Of a stretch of 64,000 bases of DNA, positions 30,980 through 43,282 are shown in pieces. The position numbers and the translations under genes are program-made. The stretch is taken from contig NC_084789.1 of the NCBI RefSeq assembly GCF_028858725.1, positions 33,549,548 to 33,613,547 of the forward strand, in the 5' to 3' direction. Source of the DNA: Colius striatus. Lineage: Eukaryota > Chordata > Aves > Coliiformes > Coliidae. The number at the start of each line of letters is the position of its first letter. The stretch's first letter is position 1. Below the pieces are notes generated by a model. It saw only the letters and a list, made by a program, of their open reading frames with translations, did no database searches and had not been told where the DNA came from.

Positions 30980-31654
30980 ATGTTGCCATTATGACAACAA
31001 ACCCACAGAAGATACCCACAGGAGTGAAAGGTCCAATCACTATAGGGGGACGAACAGTGGGCGCATTGTTGTTAGGACGCTCGTCAACTACCATGCTTGG
31101 GCTCTGTTCTCCCCGGAGTTATTGATGCGGATTATTTGGGAGAAATTATGATCATGGCCCACATCCCCTTTCCACCCATACAAATTATGAAAAATCAGAG
31201 AACTACTCAATTAATACCATTGGAACAAATGTCAAAAGGAATAAGTCCAATAAAAGAGGACTTAAGAGGAAAAGGGGGATTTGGATCCATGGGAGGACTT
31301 ACACTGTTGACAATGGATCTCAGTGAAAGGCCTAGACGCAAAATAGACCTTGAATTTCAAGGACAAAAAAGGTCCTTGATGGGATTATTGGACACAAGGG
31401 CAGATTCCAGCATTATCAGCCCAAGATGTTGGCCACAACACTGGCCCCTGCAACCCGCAGCAACTACTGTGACTGGGGTAGGAGGACTTACTCTGGCTAG
31501 TCGCTCACCACTCATCTTGGTTCATGTGGATGAGAAAACCATAACTGCTAGTTTTTCTGTTGTGCAGCTGCCTCCAACCGTGCAATGTCTTATTGGTCGA
31601 GACATACAAGCCCAGATAGAAATGGACCTAACAAATGAGCACCCTTTGGCATAA
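30930..31654 (+). pseudogene. pro: ERV-A copy 2 dUTPase-protease
   Basis: A two-base deletion near 31107 shifts the dUTPase frame just before GVIDADYLGE. After it, 185 codons are open through the end of dUTPase (GKGGFGSMGG) and protease. The protease active site reads LLDTRADSS: the Gly of DTG is Arg (AGG for GGG), which would abolish catalysis. Confidence 0.87.
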
Positions 31655-31657
31655 TGG

Positions 31658-34199
31658 CCGTTGCATGGACTTTCCCACTTCCTATTACCTGGAAAACAGC
31701 CGAACCAGTATGGGTTAAGAAATGGCCTTTAAAAGGGGAAAGTCTTGAGCATGCTCATGAGTTAGTGCAAGAGTAACTTGCCCAAGGACATTTAAAGTTA
31801 TCTACAAGCCCGTGGAACACTCCTATATTTGTTATTAAAGAGAGATCTGGCAAGTATTGTTTGTTACATGACCTACGTGCAGAAAATGAACAAATGGAAC
31901 TTATGGGAGCATTGCAGCCAGAACTATCCAGTCTGGCTATGATTCCACAGGGTTAGCCACTGTTAATCGTAGATCTAAAGGACTGCTTTTTTACCATTGT
32001 CTTACATCAGCGGGATACACAACGGTTTGCTTTTACCTTGCCTGCAATAAATAGAGAAGGTCCCGACCATCGTTTTGAATGGACAGTTTTGCCCCAAGGC
32101 ATGCGTAACAGCCCAACTATCTGTCAGCTGTATGTTGACGCAGCTTGACAACCCCTTCGATGACGATGGCCTAACGTTATCATCTACCATTACATGGATG
32201 ATATTCTCTTTTCTCAGCCCGCACCATTTACGGAACAACAGGTGGAGGAGATTCGACAGGCACTGGCTCAATGCCACCTTGTGCTAGCTCCAGGAAAGGT
32301 TCAGCATACAGCTCCATGGAAATATCTTGGATGGTCTTTATCAGAACAGCTCGTAGTACCACAGAAGCTATAGCTCCAACTACAAATAAAGACCCTGAAT
32401 GATGCTCAGAAGCTTTTAGGAGATCTGCAATGGTTAAAATTAATAGTGGGAATACCCAACGAGTTGTTAGAAAAACTACGACCACTTTTGAAAGGAACCA
32501 ACCCCACGCGTCAAATACAGGTAACACCAGAGCTTCAGGATGCGCTTCAACAAATTATGGACTGTGTCATACAAGGGCAGGTCTGACGTCATGATGTTGA
32601 CTTACCTATTGACTTAACCATCTGGTATAGCACAAAGTATTTACTTGGGGCCTTGACACCATCTCTAAAGAAAACGGGGGAGGTATGGGTTCTAGAATGG
32701 ATTTCCCCAGCCTTACAACAAACAAAAACCCTTTTTCAAAAAATTGAGATGTTGGCGGGACTAATAAAAAAGGGTCATGAAAGAGCATTACAAGTAACTG
32801 GTGCTGACCTGCATACGATAAGGATACCAATGAAAAAGGACTCTTTACAATGGTATTTAGACAATACAGAAGATCTTCAGGAGGTGCTCTTAGGTGGCGG
32901 CAGTATAGTAGCAACAGACAAAATAAAAAAAGCACCATTACAATGGCTAGGAAAATGGAATTGGCTAGTACGACCCAAACGGGAGCCGGCCCCCATCACG
33001 GATGCGTTGACAGCATACACGGATGCTGGAAGAAAGTCTAGAACGGCGGCAATAACCTGGCGAGAGGAAGGGCAGTGGAAGCACCAACTAATAAAAGCAG
33101 AAGAGAAAGACACATTACAAACCTTGGAACTGTTGGCAGTAGTATGGGCCATGATGAACCTGAAAGGGCCCCTGAATGTGGTTACATACTCGTTATATGC
33201 TGCGGGTATCGTAGAGAGAATCGAGGATGCCTCCATTAAGGAAGTGCAGAATCCCAGATTATTTGAATTATTTATACAGCTGGAGAAGGCAATAAAGCTT
33301 AGGGAGCATGTTTATGCCATTATACACATAACACGCCTTTGTCCAAACAGATACTAGCCAGAGAAGCGCACTCCCTGTTTCATCAGAATGCACGGGGCTT
33401 ACACCAAGAGTTTCAGTTATCGCTAAAGGATGCAAAGGCTATTGTTAGAGCTTGTCCCATTTGTAGCCATCAAAATGGAGGTGTTGGCTTAGGCTTGGGG
33501 GTGAACCCTAGAGGATTATCTGCAAATGAAATTTGGCAGATGGATGTCACTCATGTGGCAGAGTTTGGAAGACTAAAATATGTGCATGTAACCATAGACA
33601 CATGGAGCAAATTCGTTTGGGCAACAGCACAGACAGGGGAGAGGGCCATACACGTGGAGTGTCATTTATAGAGTAGTTTTGTGGTAATGGGAATTCCTCA
33701 GAAAATAAAGACAGACAATGGGCCGACCTATATAAGTAGAAGTATAGAACAGTTTATGAGGCAATGGAAAGTTCAATATGAAGCAGGGATTCCCCATTCC
33801 CCCACAGGATAGGCCATAATAGAAAGAGCTAATGGGACTCTAAAAAGATATCTTGGTAAATATGGGGATGTGAAAGACCCACATATGAAATTGTTAAAGG
33901 CTTTATTTGTTATGAACCACCTGTGTGTATTTGGGGAAAAGGAGCTACCACCTGTAATAATGCATCATAATCCAAAGGCGCAAAAGGAGGGGAAGAAAGA
34001 AATATGGGTTAAATATCGTGACCCTAAAACAGGGATATGGCAGCCTCCGGCCAAAGTATTATACTGGGGACGTGGGTATTTGTGTGTTGATTCTCCAACA
34101 GGATCCATTTGGGTGCCAGTCAGGTGGACAAGAGCTGTCCTTGAAGCTGCGGAGATCAAATCATCTGACGAAAAAGGACAGGAAGAGATTGGAGAATAA
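31658..34199 (+). pseudogene. pol: ERV-A copy 2 pol
   Basis: Reverse transcriptase with several stops (near 31774, 31954, 32146, 32371, 32584) but recognisable [10 protein letters not shown] and YMDD. 32653-33357 is open through the connection and RNase H (YTDAGRKS). A deletion near 33329 of about 75 bases, relative to copy 1, shifts the frame within RNase H. Integrase follows (HQNARGL, CPICSH, MDVTHVAEF, KTDNGPTYIS) and a C-terminal domain to 34199, with TAG at 33669 and another near 33810. Confidence 0.88.
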
Positions 34200-34292
34200 A
34201 TACACCCTCGTCTTGCGGTCATTGGAGGACTGGCTAACAATCAAAAGACTGAAGGTTATATAACAAAAAGACAGTGAATTTAATGAATAATA

Positions 34293-34600
34293 ATGAGGTG
34301 TTTTGTTATAACCATAGCTTTTAATGTAACTATAAAAGCTAACAACTTGACGCATTTTAATCAGCCTAGAGATAATATTTGGATAACCTTTGCTAATCAA
34401 ACTGGTCAATCATCTCTTTGTCTTAGTTTCGGAGGGGTTACTAATCCTTTTAAAACGTGTTTGATAGGATTGCCCGTATGGAATCCGGAGGAATTTTGTG
34501 GACTAGTACACAATAACACCTTGTGTAACAGGACGGGGCTGAACACAATTAGCGGTGATCACGATCATTCAGATGGGTAACGTCAATGTGAGATAATCAA
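34293..34600 (+). pseudogene. env: ERV-A copy 2 env, N-terminal part only
   Basis: A 95-codon frame from an ATG with a moderately hydrophobic leader, then NIWITFANQTGQSSLCLSF, FKTCLIGLPVW and NxT sites. The frame ends at 34580 and the homology stops at the satellite junction near 34600. The same piece is present reversed at 45713-46019. Confidence 0.85.
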
Positions 34601-36839
34601 GTCTATTAGCCAGCACTGTGTCACATTTGTACCTGCTTTCCTGTGGCAGCTATCTCCAATCCCACTCACTTGCACTGCTCAACTCCCAGTGAAAAAGTAC
34701 AGATTGTCGGTAGAAGTAATACCACTGTGTAGGGGAGCTACAAGAAAGCAGGAAGGCTGACCTAATTTAGAGTAGTAAGTACATCCCCATGTAGTCTATC
34801 AGCCAGCACTGTTCTATACTTGCACCTTCTTTCCTGTCGGAGCAATCTCCAATCCCACACACATGGACAGCTCAACTCCTATTGAAAAAATACAGGCTGT
34901 CGGTAGACGTTATACCACTGCGTATGGGAGCTACAAGAAGGAAAGAAGGCAGATCCCACCTACAGTAGTAAGTAGGTCCCCATGTAGTCTATCAGCTAGA
35001 ACTTTGTCACATTTGCACCTGCTTTCCTTTGGGACCTGTCTCCAATCCCGCTCACTTGGACTGCTCAGCTCCATTGAAAAAATACATGCTAGCAGTAAAA
35101 GTTATACCACTGCCTATGGGAGCTATAAGAAGGCAGAAAGAGAGACCCCACCTACAATAGTAGAGTAGATCCCCATGTAGTCTCTCAGCAAGCACTGTGT
35201 CACCTTTGCAGGTGTTTTTTTGTGGGAGTTATCTCCAATATCACTATCTTGTACTACTCAGGTCCCATTGAAACAATATATCCCGTCGCTTTATATTATA
35301 CCACTAGGTATAGGAGCTACAAAAAGCTGGAAGGCAGACCCCTCCTACAGTGTTAAGTAGGTCCCCACGTAGTCTATCAGACAGCACTGTGTCACATTTT
35401 CAGTTGTTTTCTTGTGAAAGCTATCTTTAATACCACTCACTTTGACTGCTCAACTTCCATTAAAAAAATACAGACTGTCAGTAGAAATTATACAACTGTG
35501 TATGGTAGCTAGAAGAAAGCAGAAAGGCAGACCCCACCTACAGTAGTAAGAAGGTCCCCATGTAGTCTATCAGCCAGCACTGTGTCACATGTTCAGCTGC
35601 TTTCCTGTGGGAGCTATTTCCAATAAGACTCACTTGGACTGCTCAACTCCCATTGAAAAAATACAGACTGTCAGTAGAAGTTATACCACTGCATATGGGA
35701 GCTACAAGAAAGGAGGAAGACAGAAACCACATACAGTAGTAAGTAGGTCCCCATGTAGTCTATCAGCCAGCACTGTGTCACATTTGCACCTGCTTTCTTG
35801 TGGGAGCTATCTCCAATCCCAGTCACTTGGACTGCTCAGGTCCCATTCAATAAAATACATGCTTTCCGTTTAATTATAGTACTGCGTATGGGATCTACAA
35901 GAAAGCTGGAAGGCAGACCCCACCTACAGTAGTAAGTAGGCCCCCATTTAGTCTATCAGCCAGCACTGTGTCTCCTTTGCAGCTCCTTTCCTGTGTGAGC
36001 TATCTCCAATCCTACTCACTTGGACTGCTCATCTCATAATGAAAATATATAGACTGCAGGTAGAAGTAATACCACTTTCAATGGGATGTACAAGAAAACA
36101 GAACGGCAGACCTAACCTACAGGACTAAGTAGGTCCCCACGTAGTCTATCAACCATAAGTGTTTAACATTTGCATTTGCTTTCCTGAGGGCGCTATCTGC
36201 AATCTCACTCACTTGGATTGCTCAAATCCAATTAAAAAAAACCACTGTCGGTTAAATTATACCACTTCGTATGGGAGCTACAAGAAAACATGAAGGCAGA
36301 TCCCACCTACAGTAGTAAGCAGGTCCCCATGTAGTCTGACAGCCAGCACTGTGTCACATTTTCAGCTGCTTTCCTGTGGGAACTATCTCCAATAACACTC
36401 ACGTGTACTACTCAAGTGCCATTGAAAAAATATATGCTGTAGGTTAAGTTATAACACTGAGTATGGGAGCTAAAAGAAAGCAGGAAGGCAGACCCCATCT
36501 ACAGAACTAAGTAGGTCCCCACGTAGTCTATCAGCCATAAGTGATTCACATTTGCAGCCACTTTCCTGTGGGAGGTATTTCCAATCCCAATAACTTTGAC
36601 TACTCACCTCCCATTGAAAAAATACATTCTTTCTGTTAAGTTATACCACTGCGTATGGGATCTACATGAAACCAGGAAGGAAGACCCGACCTACAGTAGT
36701 AAGGAGATCTCCGTGTAGTCTCTCACCCCGAGTTGTTTCACATTTGCAGCTGCTTTCCTGTGGGAGCTGTGTGCAATCACACTCACCTGGACTGCTCAGC
36801 TCACATTGAAAAAATAAACGGTGTCGGTGGAAGTTACTC
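34601..36839 (+). repeat. Satellite block 5, left arm
   Basis: About eleven to twelve forward monomers. Individual variant monomers reappear reversed in block 9 at mirror positions, for example a variant in which TCCCATTCAATAAAATACAT is followed by a TTAATTATAGTACTGCG-like word (about 35840-35885, mirrored near 44250-44300). Confidence 0.92.
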
Positions 36840-37383
36840 TGCCACGAAGTTTTCGGCTCTTGGCTTGAAAAACCCAGACTCGAAGTCTGAAAACCAGGCT
36901 CAAAGCCTGAAACCAGGCTCGAAGCTTGAAAAATGAACCAGACTCAAAGTCTGAAAAACCCAGACTCGAAGTCTGAAACCAGGCTCGAAGCCTGAAAAAC
37001 CAGCTCCAACCCTACTTCATGCGGCGATCAACCCAGGGTCCTATTCTCAGCTGGGTGGGAAGAAATCAGTCCTACTCAATGTGAGTGATAGCAGAAATCT
37101 TCTCCTTTATTGAGAGCAGGCTCTAACTTATATACACAGCAGCTTCAAAGCTATCTCAGCAAGAGCAGCTAATAGATTACATTCTTTTGTTCATCCTACT
37201 TGCGGTTTCTGCGATAAGCAAACTCCCTCACATTTTCCCATCTTGTTTTTCTCTGAAGTTGTTTTCCACCTTGAGCTGTTAGCTCGTTAGCTGAAAACAG
37301 CCCGACCTTGAGGGAACAGAAAGCGGCCTGCTATCTACGTGACTACGTGACAGCAACTACTTTAACCATGGCTCTGACTCTGA
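36840..37383 (-). repeat. ERV-B LTR, U3 start missing, left arm
   Basis: Reversed LTR whose right end stops at TCTGACTCTGACA, about 120 bases short of the true U3 start. Its mirror partner at 42653-43282 is cut at the same base, so the truncation is older than the duplication. It holds several hairpin units near 36870-37010. Confidence 0.87.
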
Positions 37384-37952
37384 CAGGAAAGCAGCTGCAA
37401 AGGAGACACTGTTCTGACTGATAGACTATATGGCGGCCTACTTACTACTGTAGGTGGGGTCTGCCTTCCATCTTTTTTGTAGCTCCCATAGGTAGTGGTA
37501 TAACTTAACTGACAGCATATCTTTTTTCAAAGGGAGCTGAGCAGTCCATGTGAGAGGGATTGGAGACAATGTTCACAAGAAAGCAGCTGCAAATGTGTCA
37601 CAGTGCTGGCTGATAGACTACATGGCGACCTACATACTACTGTACGTGGGGTTTGCCTTCCTGCTTTATTATAGCTCCCATATGCAGTGGTATAACTTCT
37701 ACCGACAGTCTGTATTTTTTCGATGGGCATTGAGCAGTCCAAGGGATTGGGACTGGAGATAGTTTTCACAGGAAAGCAGCTGCAAATGTGACACAGTGCT
37801 GGCTGATAGACTACTTGGGGACCTACTTACTATTGTAGGAGGGGTCTGCCTTCCAGCTTTTTTGTACCTCCCGTATAACTTAACTGATAGTCTGTATTTT
37901 TTCAATGGTAACTGAGCAGTCAAAGTGAGTGAGATTGGAGATAGCGCCCATA
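37384..37952 (-). repeat. Satellite block 6, left arm
   Basis: About three reversed monomers between two ERV-B LTRs. The mirror block in the right arm (40923-42652) has about nine, so the arrays changed length after duplication. Confidence 0.92.
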
Positions 37953-38512
37953 TGACATGAAATTTTCGACTCTTGGAGTAAAAACCAATCTCGAAGCCTG
38001 AAACCAGGCTCGAAGCCTGAAAAATGAACCAGACTCGAAGTCTGAAAACCAGGCTCGAAGCCTGAAACCAGGCTCGAAGCCTGAAAAATGAACCAGACTC
38101 AAAGTCTTAAAAATCCAGACTCGAATCCTGAAAATCCAGCTGTAAGCTGACTTCATGCGGCGATCAACCCAGGGTCCGATTCTCATCTGGGTGGGAAGAA
38201 ATCAGTCCTACTCAATGCGAGTGATAGCAGAAATCTTCTTCTTTATTGAGAGCAGGCTCTTAGATACACAGCAGCTTCAAAGCTAGCTCAGCAACAGCAG
38301 CTAATAAATTTCACTTTCTTGTTCATCTCACTTGCGGTTTCTGCGATAAGCAAGCTCCCTCACATTTTCCCATCTTGTTTTTCCCCATAGTTGTTTACCA
38401 CTTTTAGCCGAAAACAGTCCGACCTTGAGGGAACAGAAAGCGGCCTGCTGCCCAACAGGCCTAACATTATACCCCGGGATCCATGTCCATGCGCCCTCAG
38501 TTTTTCTCCACA
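37953..38512 (-). repeat. ERV-B solo LTR with 6-bp target duplication
   Basis: A complete 560-bp LTR, both ends intact. Flanks are CCCATA (37947-37952) and TCCATA (38513-38518), a 6-bp duplication with one mismatch; in element orientation it reads TATGGA/TATGGG. The ERV-B provirus at 13909-21289 has TATGGA right after its 3' LTR within related satellite. This is the same insertion site reduced to a solo LTR. Confidence 0.87.
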
Positions 38513-40695
38513 TCCATAGGAAAGCAGGTGCAAATATGACACAGTGCTGGGTTATAGACTACATGGGGGCCTACTTAATACTGTAGGATGGGTCTGCGTA
38601 CCTGCTTTTTTTGTAGCTCTCATACGTAGTGGTGTAACTTTACCGACAGCATATATTTCTTCAATGGGACCTTTGAAATACAAGTGTGTGTAATTGGAGA
38701 TAGCTCCAACAGGAAAACAGCTGAAAATACAACACAGTGCTTGCTGATAGACTACATGGGGGCCTACTTAGTACTGTAGGTGGGATCTGCCTTCCTGCTT
38801 TCTTGTAGATTCCATGCGCAGTACTATAACTGAACGGAAAGCATGTATTTTTTCAACGGGAACTAAGCAGTCCAAGTGAGTGGGACTGGGGATAGCTCCC
38901 ACAGGAAAGCAGCTGCAAATGTGACACAGTTCTTGCTGAGAGACTACATTGGGGTCTACTTTACACTGTAGGTTGGGTCTGTCCTCCAGGTTTTTTTAGC
39001 TCCCATACGCAGTGGTATAACTTAAGCGAAAGCATATATTTTTTCAATGGGACCTGAGAAGTCCAAGTGAGTGTTATTAGATATAGTTCCCACAGGAAAG
39101 CTTCTTGAAAAGTGACACAGTGCTGGCTGATAGACTACAAGGGGGTCTACTTACTACTGTAGCTGGGGTCTGCATACCTGTTTTTTGTAGCTCTCATACA
39201 CAGTGGTATAACTTAACTGACAGCAAATATTATTCCAATGGGTGCTGAACAGTCCAAGTGACAGGGATTGGAGATAGCGCCAACAGGAAAGCAGGTGAAA
39301 ATGTGTCAAAGTGCTGGCTGATAGACTACAATGGGAACTACGTATGCCTGTAGATGGGGTCTGCGTACCTGTTTTATTAAAGGTCCCAGAGGCAGTGGCG
39401 TAACTTTAAACACCAATCTGTATTTTCAAAGGGAATTTAGCAAGTCAAACTCCTGGGATTGGATGTAGGTGCCACAGGAAAGCAGCTGCAAAGGCTACAC
39501 AGTGCTGGCTGATAGACTACATCAGGACCTACTTACTACTGTAGTTGGGGTCTGCCTTCCAGCTTTTTTGTTGCTCCCATACGCAGTGCTATAACTTACG
39601 CCACAGCATATATTTTTTCAATGGGACCTGATCAGTACAACTTAGTGTTATTGGAGATAGCTCCCACATTAAAGCAGATGCAAATGTGACAGAGTGCTGG
39701 CTGATAGATTACACGGGGACCAACGTACTAGTGTAGGTGGGATCTGCCTTCCTGCTTTCTTGTAGCTCCCATAAGCAGTGATATAACTTCTATAACCAGC
39801 ATGTATTTTTTCAATGGGAGCTGAGCAGTCCAGGTGAGTGGGATTGGAGAGAGTGTCCACAGGAAAGCAGCTGAAAATATGACACAGTGGTGGCTGATAG
39901 ACTACACGGGGACCTACTTACTACTGTAGGTGGGATCTGCCTTCCTGCTTTCTTGTAGCTCCCTTACACAGTGGTATATGTTCTACAGACAGCATGTATT
40001 TTTTGAATGGGAAATGAGCAGTCAAAGTGAGTGGGATTGGAGATACCTCCTACAAGAAAGCAGCTGCAAATGTGAAACACTTATGGCTGACAGACTACGT
40101 GGGGACCTACTTACTACTGTAGGTGTGGTCTGCCTTTCTGTTTTCTTGTACCTCCTATATGAACTGGTATATCTTCTACGATCAGTCTATATATTTTCAA
40201 TGGGAGCTGAGTAGGATTGGAGATAGCTTCCACAGGAAAGCAGCTGCAAAAGTAACACAGTGCTGGCTGAGAGACTACATGGCGATCTACTTACTACTGG
40301 AGATGGGGTCTGCCTTCAACCTTTTTTGTAGCTCCCATATGCAGTGCTATAACTTAAGCGACAGCATAGATTTTTGAAATGGGACCTGAGCAGTACAAGT
40401 GAGTGTTATTGGAGATAGCTCCTACAGGAAGGTAACTGCAAATGTGACACAGTGCTGGCTGATAGACTACATGGGGACCTACTTACTACTGTAGGTGGGG
40501 TCTGCCTTCCCGCTTTCTTGTAGCTCCAATACGCAGTGGTATCACTTCTACCAACAGAATGTATTTTTAAAGGGCGCTGACTAGGCCAAGAGGATGGGAT
40601 TGGAGGTAGCTCCCAGAGCAAAGCAGCTGTAAATATGACACAGTGCTGGCTGATAGACTACATGGGGACCTACTTACTATTGTAGGTGGGGTCTG
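38513..40695 (-). repeat. Satellite block 7, centre of the inverted duplication
   Basis: About eleven reversed monomers with no inserted element. It is the spacer or axis region, and I could not see a mirror point by eye. Confidence 0.9.
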
Positions 40696-40922
40696 GACTT
40701 TAAAGAGTTCGAGTCTGGTTCATTTTACAGGCTTCAAGCCTGCTTTCAGGCTTCGAGCCTGGTTTTCAGACCTCGAGTCTGGTTAATTTTTCAGGCTTCG
40801 AGCCTGGTTTCAGGCTTCAAGCCTGGTTTTCAGACTAAGATTCTGGTTCATTTTTCAGGCTTCGAGCCTGGTTACAGGATTCGAGATTGGTTTTTACGCC
40901 AAGAGTCAAAAACTTCGCGTCA
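40696..40922 (+). repeat. ERV-B LTR fragment: hairpin array and U5 end only
   Basis: Begins abruptly at GACTTTAAAGAGTTCGAGTC after satellite and runs to the LTR end CGCGTCA. Eight or nine hairpin units make up almost all of it. Its right flank matches that of the ERV-B provirus 3' LTR. Confidence 0.85.
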
Positions 40923-42652
40923 TATAGGAGCTATCTCCAATCCCACTCACTTGGACTGCTAGGTTACCATTGAAAAAATACAGACTTTCGGTTAAGTCAT
41001 ATGAGAGGTACAAAAAAGCTGGAAGGCAGACCCCACCTACAATAGTAAGTAGGTCCCCAAGTAGTCTATCAGTCAGCACTGTGTCACATTTGCAGCTGCT
41101 TTCCTTTGGGAGCTACCTCCAATCCCATTATCTTGGCCTCGTCAGCTCCCTTTAAAAATACATTCTGTCGGTAGGAGTTATACTACTGCGTATGGGAGCT
41201 ATAAGAAAAAAGGAAGGCAGACCTCATCTACACTACTAAGTTGATCCCCATGTAGTCTATCAGCCAGCACTGTGTCACATTTGCAGCTGCTTTCCTGTGA
41301 GAGATATATCTAGTCCCAGTCACTTGAACTGCTAAACTCCCAATGAAAAAACACAGACTGTCGTTAGAAATTATACCACTGCGTATGGGAGCTACAAGAA
41401 AGCAGGAAGGCAGACCCCACCTACAGTGTTAAGTAGGTCCCCATGTAGTCTATCAGCCAGCACTGTGTCACATCTGTAGCTTCTTTCTTCTGGGAGCTAT
41501 ATCCATTTCCACTCACTTAGACTGCTGAAATCCCATTGAAAAAATACAGACTGTCCGTAGAAGTGATACCACTGTGTATGGGAGCTATAAGAAAGCAGGA
41601 ATGCAGACCCCATCTACAGTACTAAGTTGGTTCCCATGTAGTCTATCAGCCAGCACTGTGTCACATTTACAGCTGCTTTCCTGTGCGCTCTGTCTCCAAT
41701 CCCAATCATTTGGACTGCTCAAATCCCATTGAAAAAATACACACTGTTGGTAGAAGTTATACCACTGCGTATTGGAGCTACAAGAAAGCAGGAAGGCAGA
41801 CCCCACCTACAGTAGTAGGTAGGTCCCCATGTAGTCTATCAGCCAGCACTGTGTCACATATGCAGCTCCTTTCCTGTGAAAGCTATATCCAGTCCCTGTC
41901 ACTTGAACTGCTCATCTCCCATTGAAAAAAAACCACAGACTATCGTTAGAAATAATAACACTGCGTATGGGAGCTACAAGAAAGCAGGAAGGCAGACCCC
42001 ACCTACAGTAGTAAGTAGGTCCCCATGTAGTCTATCAGCCAGGACTGTGTCACATTTGCAGCTGCTTTCCTGTGCGCTCTGTCTGCAATCCCAATCATTT
42101 GGACTGCTCAAATCCCATTGAAAAAATACAGACTGTCCGTAGAAGTGATACCACTGTGTATGGGAGCTATAAGAAAGCAGGAATGCAGACCCCACCTACA
42201 GTAGTAAGTAGGCTCCCATGTAGTCTATCAGCCATAAGTGTTTCACATTTGCAGCTGCTTTCCTGTGAAAGTTATCTCCAATCCCAGTCCCTTGGACTGC
42301 TCAACGCCCATCGAAAAAATACAGACTGTCATTAGAAGTTATACCACTGCATATGGGAGCTACAATAAAGCAGGAAAGCAGACCCCACCTACATTAGTAA
42401 GTAGGTCCCCATGTAGTCTATCAGCCAGCACTGTGTCACATTTGCAGCTGCTTTCTTGTGAACATTGTCTCCAATCCCTCTCACATGGACTGCTCAGCTC
42501 CCATTGAAAAAAGATACGCTGTCGATTAAGTTATACCACTACCTATGGGAGCTACAAAAAAGCTGGAAGGCAGACCCCACCTACAGTAGTAAGTAGGTCC
42601 CCATGTAGTCTATCAGCCAGGACTGTGTCACATTTGCAGCTGCTTTCCTGTC
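40923..42652 (+). repeat. Satellite block 8, right arm
   Basis: About nine forward monomers. The first two match the provirus flank at 21290. Middle monomers repeat the same variant words (TGTGCGCTCTGTCTCCAAT at about 41680, a near match at 42070), which suggests a recent local tandem duplication of two monomers. Confidence 0.92.
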
Positions 42653-43282
42653 AGAGTCAGAGCCATGGTTAAAGTAGTTGCTGTCACGTAGTCATGTAGA
42701 TAGAAGGCCGCTTTCTGTTCCCTCAAGGTCGGGCTGTTTTCAGCTAACGAGCTAACAGCTCAAGGTGGAAAACAACTTCGGAGAAAAACAAGATGGGAAA
42801 ATGTGAGGGAGCTTGCTTATCGCGCAAACCGAAAATAGGATTTACAAAAGAATGTAATCTATTAGCTACTGTTGCTGAGCTAGCTTTGAAGCTGCTGTGT
42901 ATATAAGTTAGAGCCTGCTCTCAATAATGGAGAAGATTTCTGCTATCACTCACATTGAGTAGGACTGATTTCTTCCCACCCAGCTGAAAATAGGACCCTG
43001 GGTTGATCGCCACATGAAGTAGGGTTGGAGCTGGTTTTTCAGGCTTCGAGCCTGGGTTTTTCAGGCTTTGAGTCTGGTTTCAGGCTTCGAGCCTGGGTTT
43101 TTCAGACTTAGAGTCTGGTTCATTTTTCAAGCTTCGAGCCTGGTTTCAGACTTCGAGTCTGGTTTTTTCAGACTTTGAGTCTGGTTCATTTTTCAAGCTT
43201 CGAGCCTGGTTTCAGGCTTTGAGCCTGGTTTTCAGACTTCAAGTCTGGGTTTTTCAGGCCAAGAGCCGAAAACTTCGTGGCA
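42653..43282 (+). repeat. ERV-B LTR, U3 start missing, right arm
   Basis: Starts at TCAGAGTCAGAGCCATGG, the mirror of the cut at 37383, and ends CGTGGCA. It contains about eleven hairpin units, the largest array in the window. The polyadenylation signal reads AATAAT. Confidence 0.86.

Larger units (their letters stand above)
29273..34600 (+). mobile_element. ERV-A copy 2, left arm of the inverted duplication
   Basis: Same family as copy 1, plus strand, from a left-truncated LTR to the first part of env. It ends at GATAATCAAGTCTATTAGCC, the junction that copy 3 has in reverse at 45712. Two internal deletions, in gag (at 30281) and in RNase H (about 33329), have short direct repeats at the breakpoints. 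Confidence 0.9.

Noticed and set aside
36870..37010. CRISPR-like array of short regular repeats
   Set aside because: The units are palindromic LTR repeats separated by 4-10 near-identical bases, without unique spacers, in a vertebrate genome.
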